In this document: positions 1 through 12,246 of the stretch, piece after piece | Layout of the letters: the number at the start of each line of letters is the position of its first letter | Numbering within the stretch: position 1 is the first letter of the stretch | From: Photorhabdus khanii NC19 | Lineage (GTDB): Bacteria > Pseudomonadota > Gammaproteobacteria > Enterobacterales > Enterobacteriaceae | NCBI RefSeq assembly: GCF_000517265.1 | Contig: NZ_AYSJ01000011.1 | Location: forward strand, 63,292 to 125,505 | DNA length: 62,214 nt | Reading direction: 5' to 3' | The notes under the pieces: model-generated | Seen by the model: the letters and a program-made list of their open reading frames with translations, nothing else | Database searches by the model: none | What the model was told of the DNA's origin: nothing | Made by a program: the position numbers and the translations under genes

Positions 1-114
<114 letters not shown>

Positions 115-133
115 GACTCTATTCCTTAATATC

Positions 134-159
134 GCTCCCTCGTTATATGGGGAGGGAGC
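134..159 (-). other. Perfect 8-bp hairpin between fusA and tuf
   Basis: GCTCCCTC at 134-141 pairs with GAGGGAGC at 152-159 around a 10-base loop. No T-run follows in the direction of transcription, so this does not look like a strong intrinsic terminator. It may be an attenuator or a processing site in the str operon transcript. Confidence 0.4.
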
Positions 160-186
160 TAAATCTAGATATTAAACCCGAAAAGC

Positions 187-2295
187 TTATTTAGCTTTAC
201 GAGCTTCGATAATAGCCTGAGCGACGTTGCTCGGCGCTTCATTGTACTTCAGGAACTCCATGGAGTAAGAAGCACGACCTTGGGTCTGAGAACGCAGATC
301 AGTAGCATAACCAAACATTTCAGATAATGGTACCTGAGCACGTACGATTTTACCGGTAGCAAGATCTTCCATACCGTCGATCATACCACGGCGACGGTTC
401 AGGTCACCGATAACGTCACCCATGTAGTCTTCTGGAGTTTCAACTTCAACTTTCATGATAGGTTCCAGCAGAACTGGTTTCGCTTTCATGAAGCCTTCTT
501 TGAAGCCCATAGAACCTGCGATTTTGAACGCCATTTCAGAGGAGTCAACTTCGTGGTAAGAACCATCGAACACTGCTACTTTAACGTCAACAATCGGGTA
601 ACCGGCCAGAACACCATTCTTCATTTGTTCCTGAATACCCTTATCTACAGCAGGGATATATTCTTTAGGAATAACACCACCAACGATTTCGTTAGCGAAT
701 TGGTAGCCTGGGCCACCTGCTTCCATTGGCTCAATACGCAGCCATACGTGACCAAACTGACCACGACCACCAGACTGACGAACAAATTTACCTTCTTGTT
801 CAACAGTAGTACGGATGGTTTCACGGTAAGCAACCTGAGGTTTACCGACGTTTGCTTCAACTTTGAACTCACGACGCATACGGTCAACCAGAACGTCTAA
901 GTGAAGCTCACCCATGCCCGCGATAATAGTCTGGCCGGATTCTTCATCGGTAGACACGCGGAATGATGGGTCTTCCTGAGCCAGACGACCTAAAGCGATA
1001 CCCATTTTTTCCTGGTCGACTTTAGTTTTTGGCTCAATCGCAACAGAGATTACCGGCTCTGGGAATTCCATACGCTCCAGAATGATTGGAGAACTGATAT
1101 CACACAGGGTATCACCAGTAGTCACGTCTTTCAGACCGATCGCAGCTGCGATGTCGCCTGCGCGAACTTCTTTGATTTCCTCACGCTTGTTAGCATGCAT
1201 CTGAACGATACGGCCAAAACGCTCTTTTTTGTCTTTCACTGGGTTAAGAACGGTATCACCGGAATTAACCACGCCAGAGTAGACACGGAAGAAGGTCAGG
1301 TTACCAACGAATGGGTCAGTAGCGATTTTAAACGCCAGTGCCGAGAACGGTTCGTTATCGTCAGAATGACGCTCTGCCGGGGTATCTTTACCATCTGGCA
1401 GAAGGCCTTTAATGGATTCAACGTCAGTTGGCGCCGGCAGGTACTCAATAACGGCATCCAGCATTGCCTGAACACCTTTGTTCTTAAATGCAGAACCACA
1501 GGTAACCAGGATGATTTCGTTAGTCATAACACGATGACGCAGACCCGCTTTGATCTCTTCTTCGGTCAGCTCTTCACCGCCGAGGTATTTTTCCATCAGC
1601 TCTTCTGATGCTTCCGCTGCGGCTTCAACCAAGTTGTTACGCCATTCTTCAGCCAGATCCTGCATATCAGCTGGAATATCTTCATAAGTGAAGGTAGTTC
1701 CCTGATCTTCCTCGTTCCAGTTGATAGCTTTCATTTTCACCAGGTCAACAACACCGGTGAAAACATCTTCCGCACCAATTGCCAATTGCAGAGGAACTGG
1801 ATTTGCAGCCAAACGGCTTTTGATCTGCTCAACAACGCGTAAGAAATTCGCTCCCATACGGTCCATTTTGTTAACGAACGCGATACGTGGAACTTTATAT
1901 TTATTCGCCTGACGCCATACGGTTTCAGACTGTGGCTGAACACCACCAACCGCACAGTAAACCATGACTGCACCGTCAAGGACACGCATAGAACGTTCTA
2001 CTTCGATAGTGAAGTCAACGTGGCCTGGGGTGTCGATGATATTGATACGGTGCGCATCAAACTGCTTAGCCATACCTGACCAAAAAGCAGTTGTTGCTGC
2101 GGAGGTGATGGTAATACCACGCTCCTGCTCCTGTTCCATCCAGTCCATAGTAGCAGCGCCATCATGAACTTCACCGATCTTATGGTTTACACCAGTGTAG
2201 AACAGAATACGTTCGGTAGTGGTGGTTTTACCGGCGTCGATGTGTGCACTGATACCGATGTTACGGTAGCGTGCAATGGGTGTTGTACGAGCCAT
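187..2295 (-). CDS. fusA: Elongation factor G
   Basis: Translational GTPase that moves tRNA and mRNA through the ribosome and, with ribosome recycling factor, splits post-termination ribosomes. It has 702 residues, the normal length for EF-G. The G1 motif AHIDAGKT lies at residues 17-24, the DTPGH motif near 90 and NKMD near 142. The C-terminal domains IV-V are complete. It follows rpsG by about 80 bases and precedes tuf, the standard str operon order. No truncation or unusual residue is apparent. Confidence 0.98.
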   Translation of the reverse strand: MARTTPIARYRNIGISAHIDAGKTTTTERILFYTGVNHKIGEVHDGAATMDWMEQEQERGITITSAATTAFWSGMAKQFDAHRINIIDTPGHVDFTIEVERSMRVLDGAVMVYCAVGGVQPQSETVWRQANKYKVPRIAFVNKMDRMGANFLRVVEQIKSRLAANPVPLQLAIGAEDVFTGVVDLVKMKAINWNEEDQGTTFTYEDIPADMQDLAEEWRNNLVEAAAEASEELMEKYLGGEELTEEEIKAGLRHRVMTNEIILVTCGSAFKNKGVQAMLDAVIEYLPAPTDVESIKGLLPDGKDTPAERHSDDNEPFSALAFKIATDPFVGNLTFFRVYSGVVNSGDTVLNPVKDKKERFGRIVQMHANKREEIKEVRAGDIAAAIGLKDVTTGDTLCDISSPIILERMEFPEPVISVAIEPKTKVDQEKMGIALGRLAQEDPSFRVSTDEESGQTIIAGMGELHLDVLVDRMRREFKVEANVGKPQVAYRETIRTTVEQEGKFVRQSGGRGQFGHVWLRIEPMEAGGPGYQFANEIVGGVIPKEYIPAVDKGIQEQMKNGVLAGYPIVDVKVAVFDGSYHEVDSSEMAFKIAGSMGFKEGFMKAKPVLLEPIMKVEVETPEDYMGDVIGDLNRRRGMIDGMEDLATGKIVRAQVPLSEMFGYATDLRSQTQGRASYSMEFLKYNEAPSNVAQAIIEARKAK

Positions 2296-2375
2296 TTGAT
2301 TCCTCTATTCCTAGGACGTTCAATTTAAATCTGGGTGGCAGAGCTGCCACCCAGGGCATCATCACTACAATGGAA

Positions 2376-2903
<528 letters not shown>

Positions 2904-2942
2904 TTAAAGTGAAAATGTTTGGCCTTACTTAACGGAGAACCA

Positions 2943-3452
<510 letters not shown>

Positions 3453-3740
3453 CTACCAAGCGAATTGTTGATGGTGTTTTACCGTCAGGTTAACAAAGTC
3501 AGTATAGTCGATAACTTGCACTTTGTCCGAAATTTGACCTACCAATCCCCGCGCCTCAATATCTTCTTTCAGAACATATAATGTGACGCCATGATTCATT
3601 AAAGCCGGAAGATAGCAGCTACCATCAATACCTGCCAGTACACCATCCTGAATAAACAGTATGTCATCACCACTGGCAAGCAGATTGAATATCACATTGA
3701 AATCACATTGATAAGGGGATCGGCCAACAGTATATAGCAT
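3453..3740 (-). CDS. tusB: Sulfur relay protein TusB
   Basis: DsrH-family subunit of the TusBCD complex, which passes persulfide sulfur from TusA to TusE for 2-thiolation of wobble uridine in tRNA by MnmA. It has 95 residues, the usual length, with the family start MLYTVGRSPY and the C-terminal tryptophan. Last gene of the minus-strand run yheO-tusD-tusC-tusB, with a 20-base gap to tusC. The run leads into rpsL, the usual enterobacterial order. Confidence 0.93.
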   Translation of the reverse strand: MLYTVGRSPYQCDFNVIFNLLASGDDILFIQDGVLAGIDGSCYLPALMNHGVTLYVLKEDIEARGLVGQISDKVQVIDYTDFVNLTVKHHQQFAW

Positions 3741-3760
3741 ATCATCGTCCTTCCAATCGC

Positions 3761-4120
3761 TCAGAATGTCAGCACCACATCATAGTCAGCCAATTTTTCA
3801 CGAATAACTTTTGCGGGTATCACTTCCACATCCAGAATACAATTGCGGATTGAGCTTAACCCACGCATGATAAGATCTTCCTGGCACAAATAATATTTTT
3901 CAATATCGTATAAAGGCAAGACCTTAAACGTAGCGATATAGTTTCTGGCGAGGATCCTGTCAGGTTGCTGATTCGGCAGGAGTTGCAGCACACCATCAGA
4001 AATGAAAAATACACCAATCTCTTCTGTAAATGCCGAGGTTGCCAATAATGCATCCAGACCTTCTCTGCCACCAGAATCACCATGAGGTGCTTTTGTAAAG
4101 ACAAAAGCAATTCTTTTCAT
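3761..4120 (-). CDS. tusC: Sulfur relay protein TusC
   Basis: DsrF-family subunit of the heterohexameric TusBCD sulfur carrier used in tRNA 2-thiouridine synthesis. It has 119 residues starting [14 protein letters not shown], a typical family N-terminus, and is full length. It lies nine bases downstream of tusD, consistent with tight translational coupling of the three subunits. Confidence 0.94.
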   Translation of the reverse strand: MKRIAFVFTKAPHGDSGGREGLDALLATSAFTEEIGVFFISDGVLQLLPNQQPDRILARNYIATFKVLPLYDIEKYYLCQEDLIMRGLSSIRNCILDVEVIPAKVIREKLADYDVVLTF

Positions 4121-4129
4121 TTTTGCCTC

Positions 4130-4525
4130 TCAGAATTGCACCACACGATCGCAAGTCAGCATGGCTTCAGCAAGCGTTCCCAATCCACTTAATTCAAACC
4201 CCTCCGCCAGGTTTGCAACAGGTAAATTCAATTCATTCGCCTGCTGCGCATCAAGGACGCCACGGCGAAGAGCAGCGGCAATACAAATATGCATGCCAAA
4301 CCGATGCTCTGTTGCCATCATCTGCCACGCGTTAACCAAATTAAACTCATCACTGGCTGGTGTGGTCAGTTGATTACCGTTATAAACCCCTTCCCGATAA
4401 AAAAATACGGTATTCAGTTTATGTCCCATCGCAACCAAAGCTTGCGCGAATTGGTAAGCACTGCTGGCTTGCTGAGTACCATACGCAGGCCCCATCACCA
4501 GCAGACAATAAGACAGCGAAGACAT
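4130..4525 (-). CDS. tusD: Sulfurtransferase subunit TusD
   Basis: DsrE-family catalytic subunit of TusBCD. The [13 protein letters not shown] segment and the [11 protein letters not shown] segment with the persulfide-carrying cysteine are present. I place the start at the ATG 4523-4525 (MSSLSYCLL), giving 131 residues close to the family length. The open frame extends seven codons further but into yheO. The yheO stop and this start share one base (TAATG), a classic termination-reinitiation arrangement. Confidence 0.94.
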   Translation of the reverse strand: MSSLSYCLLVMGPAYGTQQASSAYQFAQALVAMGHKLNTVFFYREGVYNGNQLTTPASDEFNLVNAWQMMATEHRFGMHICIAAALRRGVLDAQQANELNLPVANLAEGFELSGLGTLAEAMLTCDRVVQF

Positions 4526-5250
4526 TACCGTTCGGGCCCTAAGCATTCCCCATTTTTAAATTGGCGAATATAGAGGTAAACAGTATGTTTAGAAATATTT
4601 AAACGCTCGGCAACCTGATTAATTGCGTCTTTAATATCAAAAATGCCTTTCTCATAGAGATTCAGAACCACCTGCCTGTTCTTCGCATTATTAGATACAT
4701 TGCGATCAATATTGACTTCTTCGATAGTGTATTCCAGCGTTTGCGCCACCAAATCATCCACGGATGATGCAAAGTTTACATTTGTTGGTGCAACGTCATG
4801 GGTCTCCTCTGGAATAAATGTCTGAATTATTTCAGAGAAAGGGACATCAAGATTCATATTAATGCACAGGAGGCCGATCACTCTGCGATTCCGATTGCGG
4901 ATCGCAATAGTGACTGACTTCATCAATGAACCGCTTTTCGCCCGGGTAAAATAGGCCTTGGATGCACTACAGTCTTCATCTGTAATGTCATGTAACATAC
5001 GCAGTGCAAGATCTGTGATAGGTGAGCCTATTTTTCGACCTGTATGTTCTCCATTAGCTATTCTGACAGCTGAACATTTAAGATCTTCCAGTGAATGAAG
5101 GACAATCTCGCAATGCCCACCAATCAGCATAGCCAAGCCATCAACCGCGGCTTCATAAGATTTTAAAATTTCGTGATCCGTTTCAGTAAACGGTTGGTTT
5201 TCCAATAAATCGATATCATTGATATCACCAGATAATAACGGGTTAGACAT
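4525..5250 (-). CDS. yheO: YheO-family PAS/HTH transcriptional regulator
   Basis: Cytoplasmic DNA-binding regulator of the YheO family. It has 241 residues with an N-terminal PAS-like domain (about 25-140) and a C-terminal helix-turn-helix (about 195-235, [19 protein letters not shown]). It is first in the operon with tusDCB and coupled to tusD by TAATG. The physiological signal and targets are not evident from the sequence. The length matches E. coli YheO. Confidence 0.9.
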   Translation of the reverse strand: MSNPLLSGDINDIDLLENQPFTETDHEILKSYEAAVDGLAMLIGGHCEIVLHSLEDLKCSAVRIANGEHTGRKIGSPITDLALRMLHDITDEDCSASKAYFTRAKSGSLMKSVTIAIRNRNRRVIGLLCINMNLDVPFSEIIQTFIPEETHDVAPTNVNFASSVDDLVAQTLEYTIEEVNIDRNVSNNAKNRQVVLNLYEKGIFDIKDAINQVAERLNISKHTVYLYIRQFKNGECLGPER

Positions 5251-5464
5251 TCAATACACCATCCTTCAAACGCAGACAACGTCTTGCTAAAAACACAACG
5301 TGATAAACGTATAAAAATTTCTTGTGAAAATTCAACTATTGCAGCTTAACAGAGATTTCAATCAAAGATCTTTACATTCATGTTAAATATTGACGTTAAA
5401 ACCACATTACATCATCGTCAAGCCATCACTACTCAGACATTTGGCCTATATCACAGCTTTCAGT

Positions 5465-5502
5465 AACAAAAAACCGTTGACAGAATTTATACCAACGGTT
5501 TT
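5465..5502 (-). terminator. Intrinsic terminator of fkpA
   Basis: Ten-base stem AAAACCGTTG (5470-5479) with CAACGGTTTT (5493-5502), followed on the minus strand by a T-run. It lies 30 bases past the fkpA stop codon. Confidence 0.8.
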
Positions 5503-5535
5503 ATCCACATTCATCAAAGATATTTAGCAAATAGA

Positions 5536-6300
5536 TTACTTAGCTTTGGTATCCGCTTTCACATCCAGCAGCTCAATATCAAACACTAATGTAGAATTTG
5601 CAGGAATGCCTGGAACACCAGCTTTACCATAGGCCAGTTCTGGTGGAATAACCAGTTTGATTTTTCCGCCTTTTTTCACATTTTGCAGACCTTCGGTCCA
5701 ACCAGGGATAACGCCATCCAAGCGAATAGAAAGTGGTTCATTACGCTTATATGAGCTATCGAACTCTTTGCCGTCAATCAATGCTCCCTTATAGTTTACG
5801 ACGACAGTGTCACTTGCCGCAGGCTTTTTACCACTACCTTCCTTCTCTATTTTATACAAAAGGCCGGTTTTGCTCTTAACGACGCCTTTTTCCTTGGCGA
5901 ACGCGTCACGATATTTAGCACCCTTAGCTTCATTATCGCTGGCTTCTTTTTCCATCTTCGCTTCAGCTGCTGACTTCACTTTGCCTTCAAACGCACGCAA
6001 AGTATTTTCAATTTCGCTGTCATTCAGTTTGCTCTTGTTATTAAAAGCATCCTGCACACCTGCCAACAATTGATCTTTATCCAATGGGATACCCAGAGAT
6101 TTCTGCTCTTTCAGAGTGTTTTCCATATAACGCCCTAAAGATGCGCCCAGAGCATAAGCATTTTGCTGATCTTCTGTTTTAAATGCGCTATTCAATTCTG
6201 TACTGCCCTGACTATCCGCTTTGGCGGCCAACGCATGAGGGGCGCTGAAAGCCATCGCCAATGTGGTCGCAAGCAGGGTAACTTTAAACAATGATTTCAT
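5536..6300 (-). CDS. fkpA: Periplasmic FKBP-type peptidyl-prolyl isomerase FkpA
   Basis: Periplasmic chaperone and prolyl isomerase. It has 254 residues from ATG 6298-6300 (MKSLFKVTLLATTLA); four upstream codons are open but are not part of the family. A Sec signal peptide covers about residues 1-25. An N-terminal dimerisation domain of helices follows, then a C-terminal FKBP domain (about 145-250) with VVNYKG, DGKEFDSSY and VIPGWTEGL. The family is part of the sigma-E envelope stress response in E. coli; I did not identify a promoter here. Monocistronic with its own terminator. Confidence 0.96.
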   Translation of the reverse strand: MKSLFKVTLLATTLAMAFSAPHALAAKADSQGSTELNSAFKTEDQQNAYALGASLGRYMENTLKEQKSLGIPLDKDQLLAGVQDAFNNKSKLNDSEIENTLRAFEGKVKSAAEAKMEKEASDNEAKGAKYRDAFAKEKGVVKSKTGLLYKIEKEGSGKKPAASDTVVVNYKGALIDGKEFDSSYKRNEPLSIRLDGVIPGWTEGLQNVKKGGKIKLVIPPELAYGKAGVPGIPANSTLVFDIELLDVKADTKAK

Positions 6301-6550
6301 CTGGTTCTCCAATAGCTTTGGGGGATATTTACTGTCAGCAAAAGTTATGCAATCAAGTCACTATAACTGTCTACAGGAGCACAACACAATATTTGCTGCT
6401 TTTTAGTGCCCCAAAACTATTGAGACAACGTGAATGAAAAGAGGTTTCATAACAATCATATTTCACAGAATATTCTGGGCATAATGGGTTACACTAATTA
6501 ACATGAGACGTCTAATACAGATAATACACGATCTGGAACGGGGGGAAATC

Positions 6551-6769
6551 ATGGATCTGTCAGAGTTTGAACAGCGGCTTGAACATTTAGAAAGCCGGGC
6601 GGCTTTTCAGGAAATTACTATCGAAGAGCTGAATCAGGTGGTGACTGAACAACAAATGGAAATGACGAAATTAAGAGAGCATTTACGGTTGATGACAGAA
6701 CGGTTGAAAGCCACTCAACCATCAATGGTCGCTTCACCGTCGGAGGAAACGCCCCCACCTCATTACTGA
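6551..6769 (+). CDS. slyX: SlyX protein
   Basis: Small coiled-coil protein of unknown biochemical role. It has 72 residues from ATG 6551 ([10 protein letters not shown]), with [16 protein letters not shown] and the C-terminal TPPPHY that mark the family. An upstream ATG in the same frame (6503) would add 16 residues not found in the family. Convergent with slyD, as in E. coli. Confidence 0.93.
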   Translation: MDLSEFEQRLEHLESRAAFQEITIEELNQVVTEQQMEMTKLREHLRLMTERLKATQPSMVASPSEETPPPHY

Positions 6770-6806
6770 TTTTTACAAAACCAAAACAACCACTCAAAAT
6801 ATATCA

Positions 6807-6853
6807 GGGCAAGTATAGAAACCGCTCATCCCCAAACTTGCCCCACTTTTTTT
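6807..6853 (+). terminator. Intrinsic terminator of slyX
   Basis: Stem GGGCAAGT (6807-6814) with ACTTGCCC (6836-6843), followed by a run of seven T at 6847-6853. It lies between convergent slyX and slyD. Confidence 0.75.
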
Positions 6854-6884
6854 GAATGTTAAAGCCTATATCCGCTTTAACTTA

Positions 6885-7460
6885 TCAATGGCAACTACCA
6901 CCTCCGCAGCAGCCGTTCCCTTCATTATGGTGATGATGACTATCATCATGACCGTGACCACCACAGCAGCCACCCTCGCCATGTTCGTGACCATGCGCGC
7001 CGTGAACATGACCATGAGCCAGCTCTTCTTCGGTCGCTTCGCGGATAGCAATAACTTCAACATTGAATTTCAAATTCTGACCAGCCAGCATATGGTTACC
7101 ATCAACCACAACGTGCTCATCTTCAACCGCTGTGATTTCTACGGGTACCGGTCCCATATCGGTGTCAGCCAGAAAACGCATGCCAACTTCTAATTCGTCA
7201 ACACCAACAAATACATCTTTTGGCACACGTTGAACCAAATTGTCATCATACTGACCATATGCATCATCAGCCTGTACGCTGACATCAAAACTCTCACCAG
7301 CCTCACGGCCTTCCAGCGCTTTTTCCAAACCACTGATCAATGAACCACGGCCATGCAGATAGTCCAACGGCGCACTCACCGGTGACTCATCAACTAAAAC
7401 ACCATCTTCTGTTCTTACTTGATAAGCCAAGCTGACTACCAAGTCTTTTGCTACTTTCAT
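6885..7460 (-). CDS. slyD: Metallochaperone / FKBP-type prolyl isomerase SlyD
   Basis: Cytoplasmic prolyl isomerase with an IF (chaperone) domain and a nickel-binding tail; it contributes to hydrogenase maturation and is a host factor for phage phiX174 lysis in E. coli. It has 191 residues. The FKBP/IF domains occupy about 1-145. The last 45 residues are rich in His, Cys and Gly with repeated HGH, CCGG and a HHHH run, which is the metal-binding tail. Last gene of the minus-strand run kefG-kefB-yheV-slyD. Confidence 0.97.
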   Translation of the reverse strand: MKVAKDLVVSLAYQVRTEDGVLVDESPVSAPLDYLHGRGSLISGLEKALEGREAGESFDVSVQADDAYGQYDDNLVQRVPKDVFVGVDELEVGMRFLADTDMGPVPVEITAVEDEHVVVDGNHMLAGQNLKFNVEVIAIREATEEELAHGHVHGAHGHEHGEGGCCGGHGHDDSHHHHNEGNGCCGGGSCH

Positions 7461-7548
7461 GACATCTCCTTCCCGTGGGTCTAAAAATTTTTACCGATTG
7501 TAGCGGAATTCTAAGCCTCTGTACCGACCCGCATTAAAATTCACACAA

Positions 7549-7752
7549 TTATTGTGGTGTAAAAATACCAATAACCTGCTCCTGTTTTCTCACATGAAAG
7601 GCCACTTTTTCATCAGCTTGACGTTGTTGATGACCACAATGGACACATTCCACCACATCCACCTGATCTTCCCGCCACATTGCCAGCGTATCCTGTGAGT
7701 GACATTCAGGGCAGACAGCACCAGCAATAAATCTTTTACGGCTTACTGTCAT
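7549..7752 (-). CDS. yheV: YheV zinc-ribbon protein (DUF2387 family)
   Basis: Small protein of 67 residues with two Cys pairs (CPEC and CVHC) that form a predicted zinc ribbon; function unknown. I chose the ATG 7750-7752 ([11 protein letters not shown]), which matches the family N-terminus and overlaps the 3' end of kefB by 17 bases. A further in-frame ATG lies four codons upstream. It is encoded between kefB and slyD as in E. coli. Confidence 0.9.
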   Translation of the reverse strand: MTVSRKRFIAGAVCPECHSQDTLAMWREDQVDVVECVHCGHQQRQADEKVAFHVRKQEQVIGIFTPQ

Positions 7753-9580
7753 TGTTTGCTCCACTACTATTCATATATTCGTGTTCATTCCAACCATCCG
7801 GTTGGAGACGCTCATTCAGCATTTCCCGTTCGAACAACTCTTCCAGTTCCCGTCGCGCCTCTTTTATGCGGGATATGTGAGCCACATCACCCTGTCGCTG
7901 TGGCATCAATTCTCTCAGCATCCGCATATCCAACCGCTGAAAATGATGTTTTGCACGATAAGCCTTATGCGGATGCATTCCCAATCCGACCAACGTCTTA
8001 CGGCCCAATTCCAATGCGCTGGAGAAAGTTTCGCGGGTGAAATTTTCTACGCCATTCTGTAGCAATTCATGCGCTTCCAAACGTCCTCTGGCCCGCGCCA
8101 TAATATGCAGATTCGGGAAATGTTTTTGGCATAAATGAACGATCATCATGGTATCTTCCGGCTCATTACAGGTAATAACTATCGCTTTGGCTTTATCCGC
8201 CCCTGCCGCACGAAGCAATTCCAATTCAACCGCATCACCATAATAAACTTTGTAGCCATAACGCCGCATGGTACTAACAACACTAACATCACGCTCCAGT
8301 ACCGTTATGTGGATTTTATTCACCATCAAAAGACGGCCTATTACCTGCCCAAACCGGCCAAAACCAACTAAAATCACCTGTGGGTCGTTATCTTCCACAA
8401 ATGGCTGTTCTTCCATCTCATCCGGGGCATTATAACGACGTGCCAAAATGGCATCTATCAATTGCATCACAAGCGGCGTTGTCATCATTGATATCGTCAC
8501 TACAACCAACAACAAAGCCATCTGCCCGCTATTGAGTACATTCTGGCCCAGTGCAGCAGAAAACAGAACAAAGGCAAATTCTCCGCCCTGGCTGAGAACG
8601 CCGGAAAATTGCAAGCAAGACGAACCCCGTAAGCCAGCAGTCCATGCGATAAGATAAAGAACAACGCCTTTCACAACGACCAAAGCCAGTACGCCAAGTA
8701 ACACATCGGACAAATGTATCAGTAACACGCCCAGATTCAGGGACATACCTACCGAAATAAAAAACAGCCCTAACAGTAATCCCTTGAACGGTTCTATGGA
8801 TATTTCCAGTTCATGGCGATATTCACTATCTGCCAGCAATACACCGGCGATAAAGGTTCCCAGTGCCATGGAAAAACCCAGCGCTTCCATAAACAGCGCC
8901 GAACTGAGCACCACCAATAACGCCGCCGCAGTAAACACCTCACGTACTCCAGCTCTGACGACCAAACGAAACAACGGACGTAACAGATAACGGCCACCCA
9001 GCAACATAACGGCAAAAGCCGCTATTTTTAACACTATCCGATACCAGTCACTGGATGCTGTTTCACCTGCCAGAAGCGGGATCAACGCCAAAGCCGGGAT
9101 CACAGCCATATCCTGAAACAGCAAAACAGAGAAACCAAGCTGCCCGCCTTCATTGCGGTTCATGCCCTTCTCTTTCATCAGTTGCAGAGCCATTGCTGTT
9201 GAGGACATCGCCATCCCGATACCACCGATAACCGCCGCCTGCCACGAAAAATCTGTTAGATATAACAGCCCGGCCAGCACACCTGCGGTGAAAATAACCT
9301 GAGCCGCACCGACACCAAAAATCGATCGCCTGAGTTGCCAAAGTTTAGAAGGGTTAAGTTCAAGGCCGATGATAAACATCAGAAAAACGATCCCCAGCTC
9401 AGAGAAATGAAGAATATCATCAACATCTCTGATAAAGCTTAACCCCCACGGGCCAAGGACAATCCCGGCTAACAAATAACCTAATACTGCCCCAATCCTG
9501 AATTTCTGTGCGATCGGCACTGCCACTACAGCAGCAAATAAAAATAATACCCCGGCGCTGAGTTGCGCTGAATGCTCCAT
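7736..9580 (-). CDS. kefB: Glutathione-gated K+/H+ antiporter KefB
   Basis: Inner-membrane potassium efflux system activated by glutathione adducts to acidify the cytoplasm during electrophile stress. It has 614 residues from ATG 9578-9580 ([10 protein letters not shown]). About 12 membrane segments (residues about 5-385) carry the CPA2 exchanger domain. A cytoplasmic KTN/RCK domain follows with the Rossmann motif [12 protein letters not shown] near residue 405. kefG ends two bases upstream, so the regulator and the channel are translated together. Confidence 0.96.
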   Translation of the reverse strand: MEHSAQLSAGVLFLFAAVVAVPIAQKFRIGAVLGYLLAGIVLGPWGLSFIRDVDDILHFSELGIVFLMFIIGLELNPSKLWQLRRSIFGVGAAQVIFTAGVLAGLLYLTDFSWQAAVIGGIGMAMSSTAMALQLMKEKGMNRNEGGQLGFSVLLFQDMAVIPALALIPLLAGETASSDWYRIVLKIAAFAVMLLGGRYLLRPLFRLVVRAGVREVFTAAALLVVLSSALFMEALGFSMALGTFIAGVLLADSEYRHELEISIEPFKGLLLGLFFISVGMSLNLGVLLIHLSDVLLGVLALVVVKGVVLYLIAWTAGLRGSSCLQFSGVLSQGGEFAFVLFSAALGQNVLNSGQMALLLVVVTISMMTTPLVMQLIDAILARRYNAPDEMEEQPFVEDNDPQVILVGFGRFGQVIGRLLMVNKIHITVLERDVSVVSTMRRYGYKVYYGDAVELELLRAAGADKAKAIVITCNEPEDTMMIVHLCQKHFPNLHIMARARGRLEAHELLQNGVENFTRETFSSALELGRKTLVGLGMHPHKAYRAKHHFQRLDMRMLRELMPQRQGDVAHISRIKEARRELEELFEREMLNERLQPDGWNEHEYMNSSGANNDSKP

Positions 9581-9582
9581 AG

Positions 9583-10134
9583 CTATAGCCCTCCTAATGA
9601 TAATGGCGATTTGAGCCACTCACGATAAGCATTAGCATGGATGGCAAGAAGTTCAGGTTTTTGACGACGTGCCCAATAAATAATTATCGGTGATAACCAA
9701 TGCATACGGCACATGGATGCTGTCAGTTCAAAAGGGCGAAGAATCTCTTCCATCGGATAAAAGTTATAACCATCAGCCCGGAAAGCGCCTTCCGGCTCTC
9801 CAGTGGTGATCACTGAACGCCAATATTTCCCCTGTAATGCCAACCCGGTGGTACCACTGGCAAACCCCCGCGTCAGCACGCGATCCATCCACTCCTTTAA
9901 TAAAGCTGGACAGCTGTAGGTATATAGTGGATGTTGAAAGACAATTACCTGATGTTCACGAAGCAGTTGTTGCTCATGGTGAACATCAATAAAAAAATCT
10001 GGATAAGCTCTATATAAGTCGTGAACCGTAACATGCTCTAAATCCAGCACAGGTTGCAACAAAACACAATTTGCTACTGAATCCTGTGGCTCAGGATGGG
10101 CATACAGCAGCAGGACTTTAGGCGGCTGTAACAT
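9583..10134 (-). CDS. kefG: KefB ancillary flavoprotein KefG
   Basis: Quinone oxidoreductase-like cytoplasmic protein required for full activity of KefB. It has 183 residues, with the flavodoxin-like fold N-terminus [10 protein letters not shown] and the conserved [16 protein letters not shown] region. First gene of the kefG-kefB-yheV-slyD run and divergent from yheS, with 127 bases between them for two promoters. Confidence 0.94.
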   Translation of the reverse strand: MLQPPKVLLLYAHPEPQDSVANCVLLQPVLDLEHVTVHDLYRAYPDFFIDVHHEQQLLREHQVIVFQHPLYTYSCPALLKEWMDRVLTRGFASGTTGLALQGKYWRSVITTGEPEGAFRADGYNFYPMEEILRPFELTASMCRMHWLSPIIIYWARRQKPELLAIHANAYREWLKSPLSLGGL

Positions 10135-10261
10135 CGTTCCCTCCTCAAGAACGTGTCAGGACACGTATTTTCCGTTACCATGCATACAAAGTGACAAAAT
10201 TAGGACGCTTATTGTCCCATTACTTTCTAATAATTTAACATACTCTATACAAACGACACCT

Positions 10262-12187
10262 ATGATTGTTTTCTCTTCATTACAAATTCGTCGCGGAACC
10301 CGTGTCTTACTGGATAATGCCAGCGCCACTATCAATCCCGGGCAGAAAGTGGGTCTGGTAGGGAAAAATGGCTGTGGCAAATCTACCTTACTTGCACTAT
10401 TAAAAAATGAGCTTCAGGCTGAAGCAGGAACATTCACTTTTCCCGGTAACTGGGCGCTGGCCTGGGTGAATCAAGAAACACCGGCACTGGAAATACCTGC
10501 TCTGGAATATGTCATTGATGGTGATCGTGAGTTCCGTCAACTGGAACAACAATTGCAGTTAGCCAATGAAAAAAATGACGGTAATCTGATCGCGCATCTG
10601 CACAGTCAACTGGACACGATTCAAGCCTGGACTATCCGTTCAAGAGCATCAAGTCTGCTTCACGGCTTAGGTTTCTCTCAAGAACAGCTTGAGCAACCTG
10701 TACGTGCATTTTCCGGTGGATGGCGCATGCGCTTGAATCTGGCACAAGCCCTGATCTGCCGTTCTGATTTACTGTTGCTTGACGAACCGACCAACCATCT
10801 TGATCTGGACGCGGTTATCTGGCTGGAAAAATGGCTGAAAAACTACCCCGGTACATTAATCCTTATCTCCCATGACCGGGATTTTCTGGACCCGATTGCC
10901 GATAAGATCCTTCATATCGAGCAACAATCTCTGTTTGAATACAGCGGTAACTACTCCTCTTTCGAACGTCAGCGCGTGACCAAACTGGCACAACAACAGG
11001 CGCTCTATAAAAGTCAGCAGGAGAAAGTGACACATCTGCAAAGTTATATTGACCGTTTCCGTGCCAAAGCCAGTAAAGCCAAACAAGCTCAGAGCCGTAT
11101 CAAGATGCTGGAGCGGATGGAGTTGATAGCACCTGCCCATGTTGATAACCCGTTCCATTTCAGTTTCCGTAAACCGGAAAGTCTGCCAAATCCACTGCTG
11201 AAAATGGAAAACGTCAGCGCAGGCTATGGCGAGCGGACGGTTTTAGGCTCCATCAAGCTGAATTTGGTTCCCGGCTCCCGCATAGGCCTGCTTGGCCGTA
11301 ATGGCGCAGGTAAATCCACGTTGATCAAATTACTGGCTGGTGAGCTGCAATCTCAGAGTGGAGACGTGGAATTATCCAAAGGGATCAAACTGGGATATTT
11401 CGCCCAGCATCAATTGGAATATCTGCGTGCTGATGAATCACCATTACAGCATATAGCGCGCCTTGCGCCACAGGAAACCGAGCAGCAACTCAGGGATTAT
11501 TTGGGGGGTTTTGGTTTTAAAGGCGATCAAGTCACTGATCCAAGCGGACGTTTTTCCGGGGGAGAGAAAGCACGTTTGGTTTTAGCATTGATGGTTTGGC
11601 AACGCCCTAATCTTCTGTTGCTAGATGAACCAACGAACCACCTCGACCTGGATATGCGCCAAGCACTGACAGAAGCACTGATCGATTTTGATGGTGCATT
11701 GGTTGTGGTTTCCCATGACAGGCATCTACTACGTTCAACAACCGATGAGCTGTATCTGGTTCACGATGGCCGGGTAGAATCTTTCAATGGCGATTTGGAA
11801 GATTATCAACAATGGCTGACAGATCAGCAGCGTCAACAAAATCAGCAATTACGTGAGAACAACGATAAGGAAAAAGAATCTTCCGGTCAAAGTGCTCAAG
11901 AAAGAAAAGATCAAAAACGGCGTCAAGCTGACTTCCGTAACCAAACGCAACCATTGCGCAAACAGCTTACCAATCTAGAAAAACAGATGGATAAACTGGG
12001 TAACGAACTGACTATATTAGAAAAACAGCTGTCAGACAGCGCTATCTACGATAGTAGCCGTAAAGCCGAATTGACTGAATATCTGCAAAAACAAAATCAG
12101 ACCAAATCAAAACTGGAAGAAATTGAATTAGAGTGGATGGAAATTCAGGAGCAACTTGAGCAAATGGCGCAAGAATTTGAAGGGTAA
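10262..12187 (+). CDS. yheS: ABC-F family ATPase YheS
   Basis: Soluble ABC-F protein with two ATP-binding cassettes and no membrane domain. The family acts on ribosomes, and this member relieves certain nascent-chain arrests in E. coli. It has 641 residues. Walker A motifs are GKNGCGKST (about 35-43) and GRNGAGKST (about 345-353). Signatures FSGGW and FSGGE and Walker B LLLLDEPTNHLD occur in both halves. A charged interdomain linker lies between them, and there is a C-terminal coiled coil (about 540-635). Start MIVFSSLQIRRG. Confidence 0.96.
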   Translation: MIVFSSLQIRRGTRVLLDNASATINPGQKVGLVGKNGCGKSTLLALLKNELQAEAGTFTFPGNWALAWVNQETPALEIPALEYVIDGDREFRQLEQQLQLANEKNDGNLIAHLHSQLDTIQAWTIRSRASSLLHGLGFSQEQLEQPVRAFSGGWRMRLNLAQALICRSDLLLLDEPTNHLDLDAVIWLEKWLKNYPGTLILISHDRDFLDPIADKILHIEQQSLFEYSGNYSSFERQRVTKLAQQQALYKSQQEKVTHLQSYIDRFRAKASKAKQAQSRIKMLERMELIAPAHVDNPFHFSFRKPESLPNPLLKMENVSAGYGERTVLGSIKLNLVPGSRIGLLGRNGAGKSTLIKLLAGELQSQSGDVELSKGIKLGYFAQHQLEYLRADESPLQHIARLAPQETEQQLRDYLGGFGFKGDQVTDPSGRFSGGEKARLVLALMVWQRPNLLLLDEPTNHLDLDMRQALTEALIDFDGALVVVSHDRHLLRSTTDELYLVHDGRVESFNGDLEDYQQWLTDQQRQQNQQLRENNDKEKESSGQSAQERKDQKRRQADFRNQTQPLRKQLTNLEKQMDKLGNELTILEKQLSDSAIYDSSRKAELTEYLQKQNQTKSKLEEIELEWMEIQEQLEQMAQEFEG

Positions 12188-12206
12188 ATACTTTCATAAA
12201 TCACAT

Positions 12207-12246
12207 TAAAAAAATAAAGCGGAGAAAACAATCCGCTTTATTTTTT
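12207..12246. terminator. Bidirectional terminator after yheS
   Basis: Perfect stem TAAAGCGGA (12215-12223) with TCCGCTTTA (12232-12240), flanked by A-runs on the left and T-runs on the right. It could stop transcription from both yheS and the minus-strand LysR gene. Confidence 0.85.

Noticed and set aside
1195-1608. 137-codon open frame antisense to fusA (and similar frames at 553-900, 1721-1912, 1964-2167)
   Set aside because: Antisense shadows of a highly expressed, codon-biased gene; no ribosome site or family resemblance.
6866-7193. Frames on both strands over the His-rich tail of slyD (6852-7193 plus, 6866-7063 minus)
   Set aside because: Caused by the repetitive His/Gly codons of slyD; the SlyD reading is clearly correct.
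10156-10380. 74-codon minus-strand frame between kefG and yheS
   Set aside because: Overlaps the start of yheS and the kefG-yheS promoter region, with no family match.
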